A stretch of 64,000 nucleotides of DNA from Bolinopsis microptera (Eukaryota > Ctenophora > Tentaculata > Lobata > Bolinopsidae), in NCBI RefSeq assembly GCF_026151205.1, contig NC_087084.1:2084312-2148311 (forward strand), written 5' to 3'. The notes under the pieces are model-generated. The model ran no database searches. It saw nothing but the letters and a program-made list of their open reading frames with translations, and was not told the origin of the DNA. Of the stretch, positions 1-12,005 are shown piece after piece. A program made the translations under genes and the position numbers. Every line of letters starts with the position of its first letter. Position 1 is the stretch's first letter.

Positions 1-1911
1 GGGTGTCCATATCGGAGCACCATATAATAGAATGGGCTTGATGAGAGAGTCGAACAGTGTAAGGAGTGCTTTAAAAGATAACTTTGAACGCATGACAACC
101 CTTTTCAGGCCAAAAAATGCACGCATTGCTTTGGTTTTAAGGTTTTGTTGAGCGATCTGTACTTGACCCGATTGATGAAGTTCAAATCCAAGGTAACAAT
201 AACTGTCAACAATTTCAAGATTAGATCCGTTGAGTGTAAATTTGATGTTTTGTATGTCCTGTTTTAACGTTTTCTTACCAAAGATGACTGCTTGAGTTTT
301 GAGTTCATTGATTTCAATGCCCCACTCCTTACAAAAATTACCGAGAATATTAAGTTGCTTTTGAGTGGTTTCCTGGTCGAGTGAAAGGAGTATAAGGTCA
401 TCCGCCCACAGTAGGTGGCTAACAGTCAAATTTGAAAGTACGGGGCAATTTGGAAAATCTAGGAGGCAGGACATATCACTGAGAAAAACTTTAAAAAGAT
501 CAGGTGAGAGTGGGTGACCTTGTTCTGTACCTTTACGTATCTGGAAGCGTTTACTGAGGTGACCAGATAATTTTATGTAAGCGTACGAGTTTGAGTACAT
601 ATTTTTGAGGACATTGTAGAAGTTTCCAGTTATGCCATTTTTTGCGAGTTTGAGGAAAAGGGCTTGACGGCAGACTGAGTCGAATGCTTTTTTAAAATCA
701 ACAAATACTGCATATACAGGTTTCCCCAAAAGTTTATATTTTGAAGCTATAGTTTTCATGGTTAGTATGTGATCGTATGTTTGAGCTTTCTTTGTGAAGC
801 CTAGTTGGTTAGGTGGATCAGGGCAGTTTTCAGAGCGGAAGCGAATGAGTCGTTCTAAGAGAATAGTTGAAAATAGTTTTCCTATGACACTGCTGACAGC
901 AACTGCACGGTAGTTGTCAGGATCTGATTTATTACCCTTTTTATGAAGTGGAGATATAATGCTGACGTTCCAGGGATAAATTCCTTGTGAGAAGCAGGCG
1001 TTGAAGAGGTTCAACATAATCAATTTATGATTGGTGTCCAGAGATTTTATAATTTCGTTATTAATCATGTCGAGTGAGGAAGCTTTACCATTTTTTAGGG
1101 ATTTTATACTAGAGTCAAGTTCTGTTTTGGTGATTAAGGAGTTGAGTGACTCAGGATGAGTTGCACCTTGATTTATCAAGTCAGCTTGATCAATCATAGA
1201 AACTTTTTTATTTTCATTTATTGTTTTGTGGTTATCGGAATATAGGTTACCAAAAAAAGTCTCGAATCTATTCATATCATGACTGTCAAAATTTAAAGTT
1301 TCCTTTTTCTGATTTTTTAGTTTTTTGAAAGATTGCCAGTTGAGAATTTTCCCCCCCTCTATGTCCTCATTCATACGTGCGAAGAATTCGTTTTTGGCAG
1401 AGTTCTTCAAACGCTTATAGCTACCCTTGACAAGATAATAGTTTTCACGTATAAGGTTGTTTGACGGGAATTTTGAGGTTGCATCTGTAGCTTTACGAAA
1501 TTCTCTTTTACCTAATCTCGTTTTCCAGTTAAACCAAGGTTTGTTTGAGGTGTGAGATTTTTTGGGTGGTTTGGTTTGTTTGAAACACTTCGAGGCCATG
1601 TCGCGAAGGTGTTCTGAAAGTCGTTTGTTAATGTCTTTGAGTTCAGTTTCATAATTACGGTCATTGTCTGCTAAAATATTTTGATTGGTGAGTAAGTCGA
1701 TGTTCGATTGAAGTTCATGGATTAAGGTCAATGATAGATTTTCTGACTGAGCTTCGAAAAAGTCGTCTTTGTTCTCTTCGTTGATAATGTATCTGGTTGG
1801 CGCTGTCTGATAAGTGACCTGTAATGTGCAGGGACGTTGCATAGACGTTGCATAGACGGTTCTTTTGTTGTTGCACGGACGTTGCATAGACGTTGCATAG
1901 ACTGTCCGGAG
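1..1911 (-). CDS. Non-LTR (LINE) retrotransposon reverse transcriptase, 3' end beyond window
   Basis: One frame on the minus strand is open from 1911 to the window edge (about 637 codons), read codon by codon. It shows the usual order of a non-LTR reverse transcriptase. There is a KPWFN-type linker near 1525, a GKA/SSLDMINNEI region near 1050-1085, SPLHKKG and NYRAV near 905-960, and motif A VFVDFKKAFDSV near 670-705. A KGTEQGHPLSPDLF block lies near 500-535, motif C LLWADDLILLS near 385-415, and LKTQAVIFGKK near 270-300. The protein should copy its own RNA into DNA at a nicked target. The apurinic-type endonuclease expected upstream is absent: beyond 1911 the sequence is receptor 3' flank, so the copy is probably 5'-truncated. 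The right-hand paralogous flank (31413-32470) has no such insert, so insertion probably followed the duplication. The C-terminus lies outside the window. Motif C starts with Trp rather than Tyr, a variant seen in some LINE families. Confidence 0.88.
1826..1910. repeat. Short tandem repeat at the 5' end of the LINE
   Basis: The 12-base unit ACGTTGCATAGA occurs twice in tandem near 1832-1856 and again near 1877-1902, separated by a short spacer. The array sits where the LINE frame meets receptor-flank sequence. A second minus frame, starting with MDRTER at 1960, overlaps the reverse-transcriptase frame through it. The array probably formed at or soon after 5' truncation. Confidence 0.7.
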
Positions 1912-3005
1912 CTAAACGACCAACTTCCCTTAGTTGCTGTTCTCGTTCAGTTCTGTCCATATTTTATGATCAATGGTTTGGAGTGTCATGTTGTCCTCAA
2001 ATTATTTGTGTCTAGTAATACCATATTTAATTCAAAAAGTGACTATCAAAGAATACTATTAGTTTTCTCCTTTTGACCACGGCCATTCTAGAATTATTAT
2101 CAAAACACTTAAAAGTCGTATCTTTGATTAATGTTCTAAATACTAAAATATCAGCATAATTCAATAATTCAATAAATGTTCTAATTATTTTAAAATAACA
2201 TAGCATATAATCAATACTTTAATTCAGATTTATAAATTGTCCGTTATTTCAGACGATGAGTTTTTTTTGTCCTTTTTTGTTTTCCCTTTTTTTCTTCTTT
2301 TGAAGTTGGTTTTATAATTGTTTGTCTCTTTTAAAAGTTTGTATCTTTAAAACATAACAGTGTACGTAATAATCAGCAAAAATAATAACGATAGTAGTGT
2401 CTAGTAATACCTTATTCAAAATCAGCCTTTTGATAAGTGGTTTTCCCAAAAGTTATGAATGAAGTTGTGGGAATTTTTGTGATAATTTGAATAAGTTATT
2501 ACCTTAACCACTTATAATTTAATGGGATAATCATCACTCATTATAAGTAAGTGTTTGTAAAGATAAGTAATCGATTCGAGATCATAATAATATAATATCA
2601 GCCTCAAATATACTTTATACGCATGAAAAGAACCCCAATTCATTCGACCTTTTGTCTATATTATCATGAAATGATCATAAAATACCTTTGTAAGTACTCT
2701 ATTTTCTAATTACAGTGCTGGTCTTGGCTTTTTAAGGTATAAGCACGCCCAAATCGCATTAAAAGTTTGGGTGGGCCTTAAAAGCAATCCACTCTTCCAT
2801 TCAATTTACATATGATAATCATCACTTTGAATGTAGTCCTGTTAAATTGACTCTCCTAAATAATTTATTCTGCTTCTTTCAACTCCCATCTGCTTATGCA
2901 GCATATTAGATTAAAGTCGATGATTTCTGATTTTACGAGATAAATCATCTAACTTGGTCATTGTTATGCAGCTTTGTCTCTCTCGTCATTGCTCCCTTGT
3001 TCGTC
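1912..3005. other. 3' flank of the left receptor copy, no recognised gene
   Basis: This AT-rich stretch is the reverse complement of about 31413-32470 downstream of the right receptor copy, with indels. Shared landmarks include GGGGTTCTTTTCATGCG and the GTCTAGTAATACC motif, which occurs twice here about 400 bp apart. I see no coding signal of its own. It marks one edge of the inverted duplication. Confidence 0.75.
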
Positions 3006-6000
3006 TCAGAGTTGGGTAATCATTTCTTTGTTGTCTCGTACTCCAGTCATCTCTGCTGTGCCTGGAACTTCTCCGTCTTGCACTGCTACACAATCTAGCT
3101 CAATGGTGTTAGCTGTTGATAATCGTTGAAATCTTAGACTTAACTCTCGGTAAATTCTTGAACCAGTGATTTGGGTTCCGAGTCTTTGGATAGGTACGCT
3201 AATAAGGTTTGTTACAGTGTCATCATAGATTAGTGGGTTTATGACTGAGTTGATGGGTAGAATAATCATGGAAAACAGGCCATACCAGGGTGTTGCATCT
3301 AGGACATCAAGGGAATGTAGGACACAGATCACTATGAAGGGCACCCAGCAAAGGAAATCTGTAGTGATGATGATGGTAATTCTTAAGTTCATTTTTCTAT
3401 TGCGTTGAGTTATCTGTCGGTTCCCTCCTGACTGAGTCAAACTTTTAGAAGATTTGTGAGATATGATGCCAATGATTAAGTATGAAGCTGTAATGAAAAA
3501 GAAGCAAACAAAGTTCAGGGCAAGAATTGCCCATACCAAGTGCCTCTGTGGATCACTTTCTTTGACAAAGTATTTGAAGAGGCAGACTCCATCGTTTCCA
3601 TAGAAATCTACCTTTTGTATGTTTTTTGTGTAATCTTCATACCTATTATCGTGAGAATACATCTCGGACATCATTTTGTTGATCATATGCCAACTTAGTG
3701 TTGTTTCTTTCATTCTACCAAAGTATCCTTGAAAGACGGCAAATAGCGTCTGCTTGTTCATTGTTCCAATAAATACCTTTATCTCTTCTGCATATTTTAC
3801 TCCATTGACGAAGAAATCCTCAAATTTGGAGATGATCGGGATTACAGCAATGATAATGGACGCCAACGTCATCATAAAAACACCTCCTGCAACTTGGAGT
3901 GATTTTATTAAGGTAACTTCTCCCGGAATTCTCATAGAATTTTTTATTCCATAAATTCGGGTGAGGCTCAGTGCACACATAGCAAAAAGCGAGACTTGAG
4001 ATCCTATGGTGCTAAGAACACCAATAATTGAACAGTGGATGCTGGTAATCCAACCAATCTGCTGAGTACAATATTGTTCCTTGAAGATTACACCATCATA
4101 AACTGATATGACGAATAAGTAGATACCAACTAAAAGGTCTCCAAAAGATATCATCATGATGAGGGACTTATTGAACAGAGCTACTGTGGTTTTACAGTTC
4201 TTCAAAGTTCCAGTATTTTTGGACAGGATGATAAGATTTGCCAGGACGGCTAGAAATCCTATAACCCACGATGAACATTTGAGAGCATTCCCTTCTAGAA
4301 TCTGTCTTGAACACTGGTTATTACATTCGTCCGTTAAATCCAGGCAGTCAAATGATCCGTCACATTTCTTTGTCACCGGTATGTAGCTACCGTCACACTT
4401 GAAATTATTTGTGCAGCTGTCCTCATCCGAGCCATCCCCGCAATTATCGATGAGATTGCATACTTGGGAATAATCAATGCAAGTGATATTGTTGTCACAG
4501 ACAAAATACTTGTTCGTATAAATATTTTCATATGATTTTGTGACAAATGTTAGGTATTCGTTATTTGCTATCGTCCCTATTCTATTTTGATATTGTCCTG
4601 GACAAGCCTCATATCTAGGGGATATTTCTCAGTGGACAAGAGGAACTGAAACACTTGTCTGCACAACTAGTGTACAAATATTGTTCTCCAAACATGTGGT
4701 CACAATTTTGAAGAATGTTTGGCATGATAACCGTTGTATTGGTTCCTCCGTAAACGTTTTCATTTGAAAATCTAAACGTGCTGATAGTGATAGTGAAGCA
4801 ATGATTTTCGAAGTTTTGAGTGTTTTTTATCCCCTTTATGCAGTATGATAAATGCTTTGTCATGCTTTTGTCAGTTGATAAAACGGCTGTGGACAGTTTC
4901 GGTTGTTTGCGGGACTCAGAGCAGATCTTATTTTCATTTCCGCATGTTTCAACTCCATCGCATAGTTTACTAAATTCCACATATCCAGGGTCACCCCATG
5001 GACAAAGGTACACATTTTCACAATTGTCGTTGCTGGTAACAAATCGTAATGATTTGTTGCTCCCACAAGTGGGCCAACTGTCATCTTCGTCGATTCCATT
5101 CAAACAGTCCTTAACCCCGTCTCTTAACCAAGCTAGAGGTATTGGAAGTTCCCTTTTCTGGCCGCCGCGTCTTTCACACTTATCAAGTGTCGTGGTGTTG
5201 CATATATGACCAGTTTCATCACTTTTATCATTGCAGTCTTGTTGACCATCACACATGAAGTGCCTGTGAACAGTACACTGACTAGAGGTTTGTAAGCACT
5301 GGTTCTCAATGTTATCGTCACAAATTGCCTTTTCACCCAAACAGATCATATATTTTGATACAGAGGACAAGTATCCGTTAACAAGACACCTTACCCCTAC
5401 TTTGGCGGGATCTGAACAGTTTGTTTGAGATGAAGCATAATCACTGCAGTATTTGTTGCTACTGTAGCTGTCTCTGTATAACACTGTACATCTTGTAAAG
5501 TTGTGTATTGGTACTGTAAGACTAAACCCAAGTTTAGCCCAGGAATGTTCACAAGTGTACTGTGTTTCATTAGTTACAGTACAATTAGCTTCGTCCTCTC
5601 CGTTAACACAGTCCCTATTTCCATTACATTTAAAGCCTGGTGCTATGTAGTTTTCTATTCCTGCTTTATACCTTTCGTCACAATACATACCGTAAATGTA
5701 TCCGTTACATGTAGCCTCGTCTTCACAGAAAAATGTATCACACACATCATTACAGATTTTGTTGGACGCTATCTTGTCCCCACCCGGCATAGTTATTTCG
5801 CTGCATCCCTCTTCATCTAGTTCTGTATTGACACAGTCAGATCGTCCATTGCAAATTATAAAATCATGTTTTAATGTGTTCAGGATTACACCCCAATTAG
5901 TCTTACACATAAATCCTCCACAAAGAATGTTGCTATTTGTTATCTCCATATTATATACTGTTGTGTGGTGACCAGTGCAAGCCTGATAATAGTGCGGATC

Positions 6001-6405
6001 ATCTGAACATAAAACTGACACATCTTGCCATGAATACGTTAAATAATACTCCTCTGTGTTGTGACACTTATAGAGCGTGTGGTCGTAGCGATTCCTCCCT
6101 CTCAAACATACCTGTTTCAAAAATCCTGTTTCTTCTTGAAAACTGCACGATTCTGCAAAGTGTTTTCAAGTGTGACACTCAATAAGCTAACGTTTCCATT
6201 AATTTACCCAAAACAAAAATTACTGTCTTTAAACTGATGTAGTGGTCGATTTTAATTTTATACGTAATAATATAAGTGATGTAATACCTGGGATAATTGA
6301 AGCTTTTGTGCTTGTGGTTTTTGGTGGTGTCGTAGTACTCTGTGGTGATGACAAACTCTCTGGTTTACCAAGTTTCAACAGAATCAATAATGTCACAAGT
6401 TTCAT
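3006..6405 (-). pseudogene. LDLa-ectodomain LGR-like GPCR, left copy, one-base frameshift
   Basis: This is the paralogue, in opposite orientation, of the intact receptor at 22759-31412. Exon 1 (6405-6288) encodes a signal peptide starting MKLVTLLILL and a Thr/Ser/Pro-rich stretch. A 135-bp phase-1 intron (6287-6153, donor GTATTA, acceptor TTTGCAG) follows. Exon 2 runs from 6152 to 3006. The run at 4618-4621 has four G (plus strand) where the right copy has three. This shifts the frame and creates a stop at 4615-4617, after about residue 551. The product would be a secreted LDLa fragment without transmembrane helices. Beyond the break the frame is open again for the last two LDLa units and all seven helices, including SFGDLLVG, FLCWVPF and NPLIY, and differs little from the right copy. 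Either the break is recent or the extra base is a homopolymer sequencing error. A foldback transposon sits 60 bp upstream of the ATG and may separate it from its promoter. Confidence 0.85.
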
Positions 6406-6465
6406 AGCTCCATAATCTAAAAAATATTTTAGCTAAGATGATATTGAAAAGTGATTGGAAATTAA

Positions 6466-7414
6466 TAGTACAGACAGATCCGTCTAAAAAAATCGATCTG
6501 CTGACACTCAAAGCTTTCAGAGGTTTTTTGACGTTTTTGAGTCCCATTAGGTGCCCTTTATGGCTGACCAACTTTTCCAAACTTTTCCACTTGTCTTAAG
6601 GCCACTTTTTGCCACTTTACCACTTTTTACCACCTTTTTTGTTTGTCGAATATCTTTAGTTGTGAACATCGTAAAAGGTTGCGGATTAATCGAGTGTGTT
6701 CATATTATCAGGAAGAAAAACTTTTGTTCAAACAATTTTTACGTCAGATAATAAGTTAATTGGATAATTATCAATTAACTAATTAGCAAAATTCTAAAAA
6801 ATTTTTATTGGCTAAAAATGATTGGAATAGCTTAAAACACGGAGAAAAGTAGTTTTTAGAAAAAAATTTTAAAATTTTTCACTCACATTTTTTTTTCGAG
6901 ACTTAGAAAAAATTTCGAAAATTAAAAAAAATTTTCCGCCAAAAGTGATCAAATCGCATGAAACACGGATAAAAATGCCTTTCTAAAAAACGTAGTGAAT
7001 TTTTCGTTTCAAGAATACTTAAATCGCCAATATTTGTAGTTGGAGTTCAGTAAATCTCGGCAGATTTTAGTAATCAGGAATTAGTATTACTAAGTGAAGA
7101 GGTCTGAAACTGAAAAACGTTAACCATACGATCGCGCGGCGATATAAGAGTTTCATAAACTAATTTTCACAGAAACTGCACCAATGGCACAGTCAAGATC
7201 GAAACGATAGCCTGCTGTACTGTCATTTTATTGATTTCAATGATGAATCAGTGGGGTTAAGATAATCACATTTGTAATAAAATATAAATAAAACATCTCT
7301 GTACCGTCAATTGTGCTAGTCTAAACCAGCCTACCTGTATTACCAGACCTCTTCTTTTCCTCGACAATCAAACCAAGTTGCTCATATCGCATTTGGTGGG
7401 TGATGTAAGTAGTA
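6466..7414 (+). repeat. Left inverted arm of the foldback element
   Basis: This arm matches the reverse complement of 8262-9214 almost base for base. The same 66-codon frame appears in both arms (6551-6751 plus, 8929-9129 minus), which reflects arm identity and does not show coding function. Confidence 0.85.
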
Positions 7415-8261
7415 ATGCGCTTAGTCAATAAAGACACCGTGATTTTTATTAAAAGGAGACGATGAAGCAAGTATTCATGACACAAAGAAGAATGGTCGGT
7501 GGGGATTGGGACCCACTTAAATCACCTTAACACAATGCCCTCGGTAATCCATCCTGTTATTCAAATCACCTTAACACAGTGCCCTCAGTAATCCATCCTG
7601 TCATTCAAATTATTTGTTATATAGTAGTGTTGTAGGTATTGAAACTTATACATAACGAGCTGTATTCAATCAGAATACGACACAATACGTGTATATTATA
7701 TGGCTCTTAATGAGAAACCCGGTATAGAGACGTTTTAAAGTTTATTACGAAAAAGTATACTTGGCCTCATTACATGGCTCATTTACAGTTCGAAGAAGGC
7801 AAGAACAGATCAAGGAAACTAAGGAACAGCCAGGTCCAGAAAGCAAGTGTAAATACACCTTCCAACATCAACTGTGACTTGTTTTGTATTGTTCTGCATA
7901 CCGCTTCATTTGCTATGCTGGATACCTCAAATCAACCCCATATGTCAGGGTCGGCTAAAAATACAGGTTCTTCCCGTAGGATATTCGGGGCTATGATGAT
8001 CAGCTCAGGATTAATGTGGGACAGATGGACGGGCATTGAAAAGAGCGAGTTGAAAGCTTTCTGGTCTTTTCTTGCCTTCTTTGAGCCATGAGGCCAAGTA
8101 GACGTTTTCGTGATAAACTGTAAAACCTCTCCATACTGGGCCTCTCACGGGAGAAACGAGAAGTGTACGATATAGAACGTTTCATATACCTCATTAAGGG
8201 CCATAATATAATATACACGTATTGCATTGTGTCGTTTTGTGATTGAATACAGCTCGATATG
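7415..8261. other. Central region of the foldback element
   Basis: It contains a direct duplication of about 46 bp near 7520-7620 (AATCACCTTAACACA is repeated). It also has diverged inner inverted repeats and a 105-codon plus-strand ORF (7774-8091) with no domain that I recognise. Nothing here resembles a DDE transposase. Confidence 0.6.
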
Positions 8262-9214
8262 TATTACTACTTACATCACCCACCAAATGCGATATGAGCA
8301 ACTTGGTTTGATTGTCGAGGAAAAGAAGAGGTCTGGTAATACAGGTAGGCTGGTTTAGACTAGCACAATTGACGGTACAGAGATGTTTTATTTATATTTT
8401 ATTACAAATGTGATTATCTTAACCCCACTGATTCATCATTGAAATCAATAAAATGACAGTACAGCAGGCTATCGTTTCGATCTTGACTGTGCCATTGGTG
8501 CAGTTTCTGTGAAAATTAGTTTATGAAACTCTTATATCGCCGCGCGATCGTATGGTTAACGTTTTTCAGTTTCAGACCTCTTCACTTAGTAATACTAATT
8601 CCTGATTACTAAAATCTGCCGAGATTTACTGAACTCCAACTACAAATATTGGCGATTTAAGTATTCTTGAAACGAAAAATTCACTACGTTTTTTAGAAAG
8701 GCATTTTTATCCGTGTTTCATGCGATTTGATCACTTTTGGCGGAAAATTTTTTTTAATTTTCGAAATTTTTTCTAAGTCTCGAAAAAAAAAATGTGAGTG
8801 AAAAATTTTAAAATTTTTTTCTAAAAACTACTTTTCTCCGTGTTTTAAGCTATTCCAATCATTTTTAGCCAATAAAAATTTTTTAGAATTTTGCTAATTA
8901 GTTAATTGATAATTATCCAATTAACTTATTATCTGACGTAAAAATTGTTTGAACAAAAGTTTTTCTTCCTGATAATATGAACACACTCGATTAATCCGCA
9001 ACCTTTTACGATGTTCACAACTAAAGATATTCGACAAACAAAAAAGGTGGTAAAAAGTGGTAAAGTGGCAAAAAGTGGCCTTAAGACAAGTGGAAAAGTT
9101 TGGAAAAGTTGGTCAGCCATAAAGGGCACCTAATGGGACTCAAAAACGTCAAAAAACCTCTGAAAGCTTTGAGTGTCAGCAGATCGCTTTTTTTAGACGG
9201 ATCTGGCTGTACTA
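8262..9214 (-). repeat. Right inverted arm of the foldback element
   Basis: Reverse complement of the left arm; ends at CTGTACTA next to the TAA target duplication at 9215-9217. Confidence 0.85.
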
Positions 9215-9890
9215 TAAAAGACATTCCAAACCCACCTCCGTCTAATCTAAAAGCAAGCCCACGAGTGAAACGTAGACAAATATTAAAACACATCCTCGCA
9301 AATGGCATTTAAATTAAAATTCTTATTACTTGCCGGTTATAGTTTTCGCCATGTCCTGCATAGCTCAGTCAGCTTAGTGCAAAATATAGAGTAACCTTTT
9401 GACGATTCTTCTTCATTCAAAGTGAATTTCAGCTAACTGTTATTGTTATAAATCAACATTGAAAACTTCAAAAGACGGACTGTAGCGGTTTACCAGAACA
9501 TCTATACAGCGTGTATTTAAAACTAAGGCTTGGAATCTCAGTAAGAGCAGATACTTGTGAAAGCTTAACGATTAAATGGCACATCATCGTTCTGTAACAT
9601 TAAATTTAGATCCATGACGTACTTCCCGTCTGTTGAAGTGTAATTTTAGTAGTTCCTATAAAGGAGGAACTACAACTCATCAAGCGCTCTGTTTAGTCCT
9701 GAAGGGACTGTTGTATAATCAATAGTGATAAATAATAGTAATAATTAACTTAACAATAATTGATAAATAATTAATTTAATAATGAACACCGTAACTTCAA
9801 GAAGCATCAGGACCTATGTGCTAAGCTACTTTATAAATTTATCGCCTCACCCGGCCAACAGAATATGATAGCGAAATAAAAATAATTAAC
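9215..9890. promoter_or_regulatory. Upstream region of the left receptor copy
   Basis: This segment is the reverse complement of about 22120-22695, directly upstream of the right receptor. Shared blocks include GGTGGGTTTGGAATGTC, CCTATAAAGGAGGAAC and the AT-rich stretch near 9720-9790. It is presumably promoter and 5' leader DNA, now 2.7 kb from the left ATG because of the foldback insertion. No TATA box can be assigned with confidence. Confidence 0.6.
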
Positions 9891-10044
9891 TGATACTAGG
9901 AATCTCAGTAAGAGCCCCTGTGCACGTGACGATTAAATGGCACAGTCCACGTGCCGGGCATTATCTTGTCTTTTGTGGTAAAAATAGTCCTTTCCTTGCG
10001 TTAATATTATCAGCTGGCGAAGTAATTTGCCCTGGTAGTGGTCG

Positions 10045-10260
10045 TTAGGATAGTTCCAAAGGATGGTTATGAAATTTGTAAACCATTATCTCACTGCAAG
10101 AAGAATTTGAATCAGGACAGATGAAAGATGGTGTTGGTATTTTTCTGAAAATTTCAATTTTATAGTATTTTCCGATAGATCCTTCGTCACCCTCGAGCAA
10201 AGCTACTGGAGAAATTATCACCCCAACAGACATGGAACAAAGATCATTGCATTTAATCAT
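10045..10260 (-). CDS. Possible exon related to the small secreted Cys protein
   Basis: This open minus-strand stretch starts ATG-ATT-AAA-TGC and reads IKCNDLCSM, close in form to VKCNDGCATF, the mature N-terminus of the secreted protein at 56015-56908. Further on it has CPDSNSSCSE, reminiscent of CSDSTLVDC in that family. The similarity is short and rests on a few residues, so kinship is an inference. It lacks an obvious signal peptide, and no partner exon was found. It may be a relic of an older family member. Confidence 0.3.
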   Translation of the reverse strand: MIKCNDLCSMSVGVIISPVALLEGDEGSIGKYYKIEIFRKIPTPSFICPDSNSSCSEIMVYKFHNHPLELS

Positions 10261-10978
10261 AAAAAGATTTTTTCGTAGTAGAAGTCTCTTACAGCTTTAC
10301 AGATCTTTATAAACCTTTATGAAAGGTCCAGGATAGTCGTTAGGATAGTTCTAATAACTTAAATCGTATCCATATATACTTATATAGTTGTACAGGATCC
10401 TTTATAAAACTGAAGTATTTAAGCCTTACTGATAGTTGGATAATATCCGGTTGGAAGAGACAAGGACAAATGAAACAGGAAGTTAGGAATGTAGGCAAAG
10501 TTTAGGCGTCAACGCCATCTTCAGACTCAAATTATTTGTTATATAGTAGTGTTGAAAGTGTTAAAACTTAAAACTTATGATTTATCTAACTAGTGACTAG
10601 TACTCTGCTCTACAGGTGTTTCACATATTCCATTCGACATTCATTTTATACATGATGTAGGTATGTGACACTGAGAATGGAAGGAAATTTGATATTCGGA
10701 GAAAATTACCTCCTTTAATTATCGTTTTGAAGAAATGCTGAAATTTAATCCTTTAAAATTCTCACTGTTTACCTGAACACGTGTGTGTATCTCTTACATT
10801 CTGAAATTTATTTGTGACTGGTGAAATAATTTAACAGCTTTTAGTCAGTTTTTCAATCGTATTTTTGTTAGCGTTGATTTAGTCTGATTTGAACATACTA
10901 CCTCAATTTTGAATCCCCTAACTTTACTATTAGCTCCACTCTATCGGATATTTGTAACAGTTCGTAGAGTGTAGAGTT
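10261..10978. other. Spacer upstream of PhyH copy 1 with a rearranged repeat block
   Basis: About 10430-10530 and 10570-10790 match the reverse complements of 33065-33165 and 33175-33380, but in swapped order. The last 130 bp before 10979 match the DNA upstream of the other PhyH copies (CCACTCTATCGGATATTTG) and are a candidate promoter. No gene is seen. Confidence 0.6.
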
Positions 10979-12005
10979 ATGCCACTGCCAGGAGAACACA
11001 ACTTCAGCCCAGACTTCACCCTAACTCCCTCCATCCTCCACGACTACCACACTCACGGCTACATCCTACTGAGGAACTTCCTGGCTCCCTCCGAGGTGGA
11101 CAATACTCTCCGGGTGTTCACAGAGACAGATGTTATAGAGCGGTCTGCGGTATGGGTATGGCATTCCTGACGCTTCTGGCAGAATGCCAAGGATGGTTTT
11201 ATGGAATACCCCTGGGGATGATGTTACTGGAATGATATGCAGGTAATGAATGACATATTTCTCATAATATGTTGCCTTCCGTCAGTCTACAATCGTTAAC
11301 GAATGGTGGATTTACTATCTCCGCACAAGTTAATTTACCCCCTCACACTTGAGTTTACTTGTTTTAGTCACTTGTTGGTGTTGCAGGTGTGAGAAGGTAG
11401 TGAGGACTGCTGAACAACTCCTAGGTGGAGAAGTGTACCACTACCACAGCAAGATGGTGATGAAGGAGCCCCTCATAGGAGGGAAGCAGGAGTGGCACCA
11501 GGACTATGGTTACTGGTACAACAACGGGTTACTTACCCCTGACGCTCTCAGTGTCTTCATCCCTCTGGATACGTGTACTAGGGAGAACGGGTGTCTTCAA
11601 GTTATTGCAGGGTCCCATAAGTGCGGTAAGATCGAGCATGGGGTTGTAGCTGGACAAACTGGGGCGAATCTGGAGAGAGTGGAGGAGATTCAGGGGGATA
11701 AAACGGGGAGGTTTAGGCACCTTTTTGTGGAGATGTCACCCGGTGATGCGCTGTTCTTTCACTCGAATGTTCTACATATGAGTGAGCCGAATGACTCGGA
11801 GAAGATAAGAAGAGCTCTGATTCTGGCTTATAACAGGAGGGATAACTCAGCAGGAAGGAAGGAGGTTACCGGGCATCATCCTATGTATTCGCCTATTGAG
11901 AGGGTCCCTGATTCGGCTATATTGGGTTGCGATAATTTCAGTGATTTTACTGGAAAGGACTTTTTGTTACCTGCAAACGACAAGACAGTTACAGCTGCTA
12001 AATAA
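10979..12005 (+). pseudogene. Phytanoyl-CoA dioxygenase-like gene, copy 1, frameshifted
   Basis: Same two-exon layout as the intact copies: exon 1 10979-11242 (donor GTAATG) and exon 2 11387-12005 (acceptor TTGCAG). Exon 1 carries seven extra bases just after GAGCGGT (about 11140), where intact copies read straight into TTTGGGTATGG. The insertion shifts the frame and stops translation at about residue 62, so no complete enzyme can be made from this start. Exon 2 is fully open and keeps the metal ligands (WHQDYGYW, HSNVLHMSEPN). It differs from copy 2 at only a few positions, so the damage is recent. Confidence 0.85.

Larger units (their letters stand above)
6466..9214. mobile_element. Foldback DNA transposon with about 0.95-kb inverted arms
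   Basis: The two ends are inverted copies: TAGTACAGACAGATCC at 6466 and its near-complement ending CTGTACTA at 9214. The arms run about 6466-7414 and 8262-9214 and are nearly identical; weaker inverted similarity continues inward (7651-7790 with 8085-8260). The element is flanked by TAA at 6463-6465 and 9215-9217. The right receptor copy keeps the empty site with a single TAA (on the matching strand) at the corresponding place near 22697, so the insertion and its 3-bp target duplication are directly visible. No transposase was recognised. The central region (7774-8091) has a 105-codon ORF without a recognised domain. It is therefore a non-autonomous element. A 3-bp TWA-type duplication would fit PIF/Harbinger-like or a few other superfamilies, but the termini do not let me choose. 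Confidence 0.85.

Noticed and set aside
4820-5209. Opposite-strand ORFs over the receptor exons (for example 4820-5209, 5503-5820, 29180-29605)
   Set aside because: Shadows of the receptor coding frame.
6551-6751. 66-codon ORF repeated at 8929-9129 as a conserved gene
   Set aside because: The identity reflects the inverted arms of one transposon.
7774-8091. 105-codon ORF in the foldback element as a transposase
   Set aside because: Too short, with no DDE, zinc-finger or other recognisable motif.
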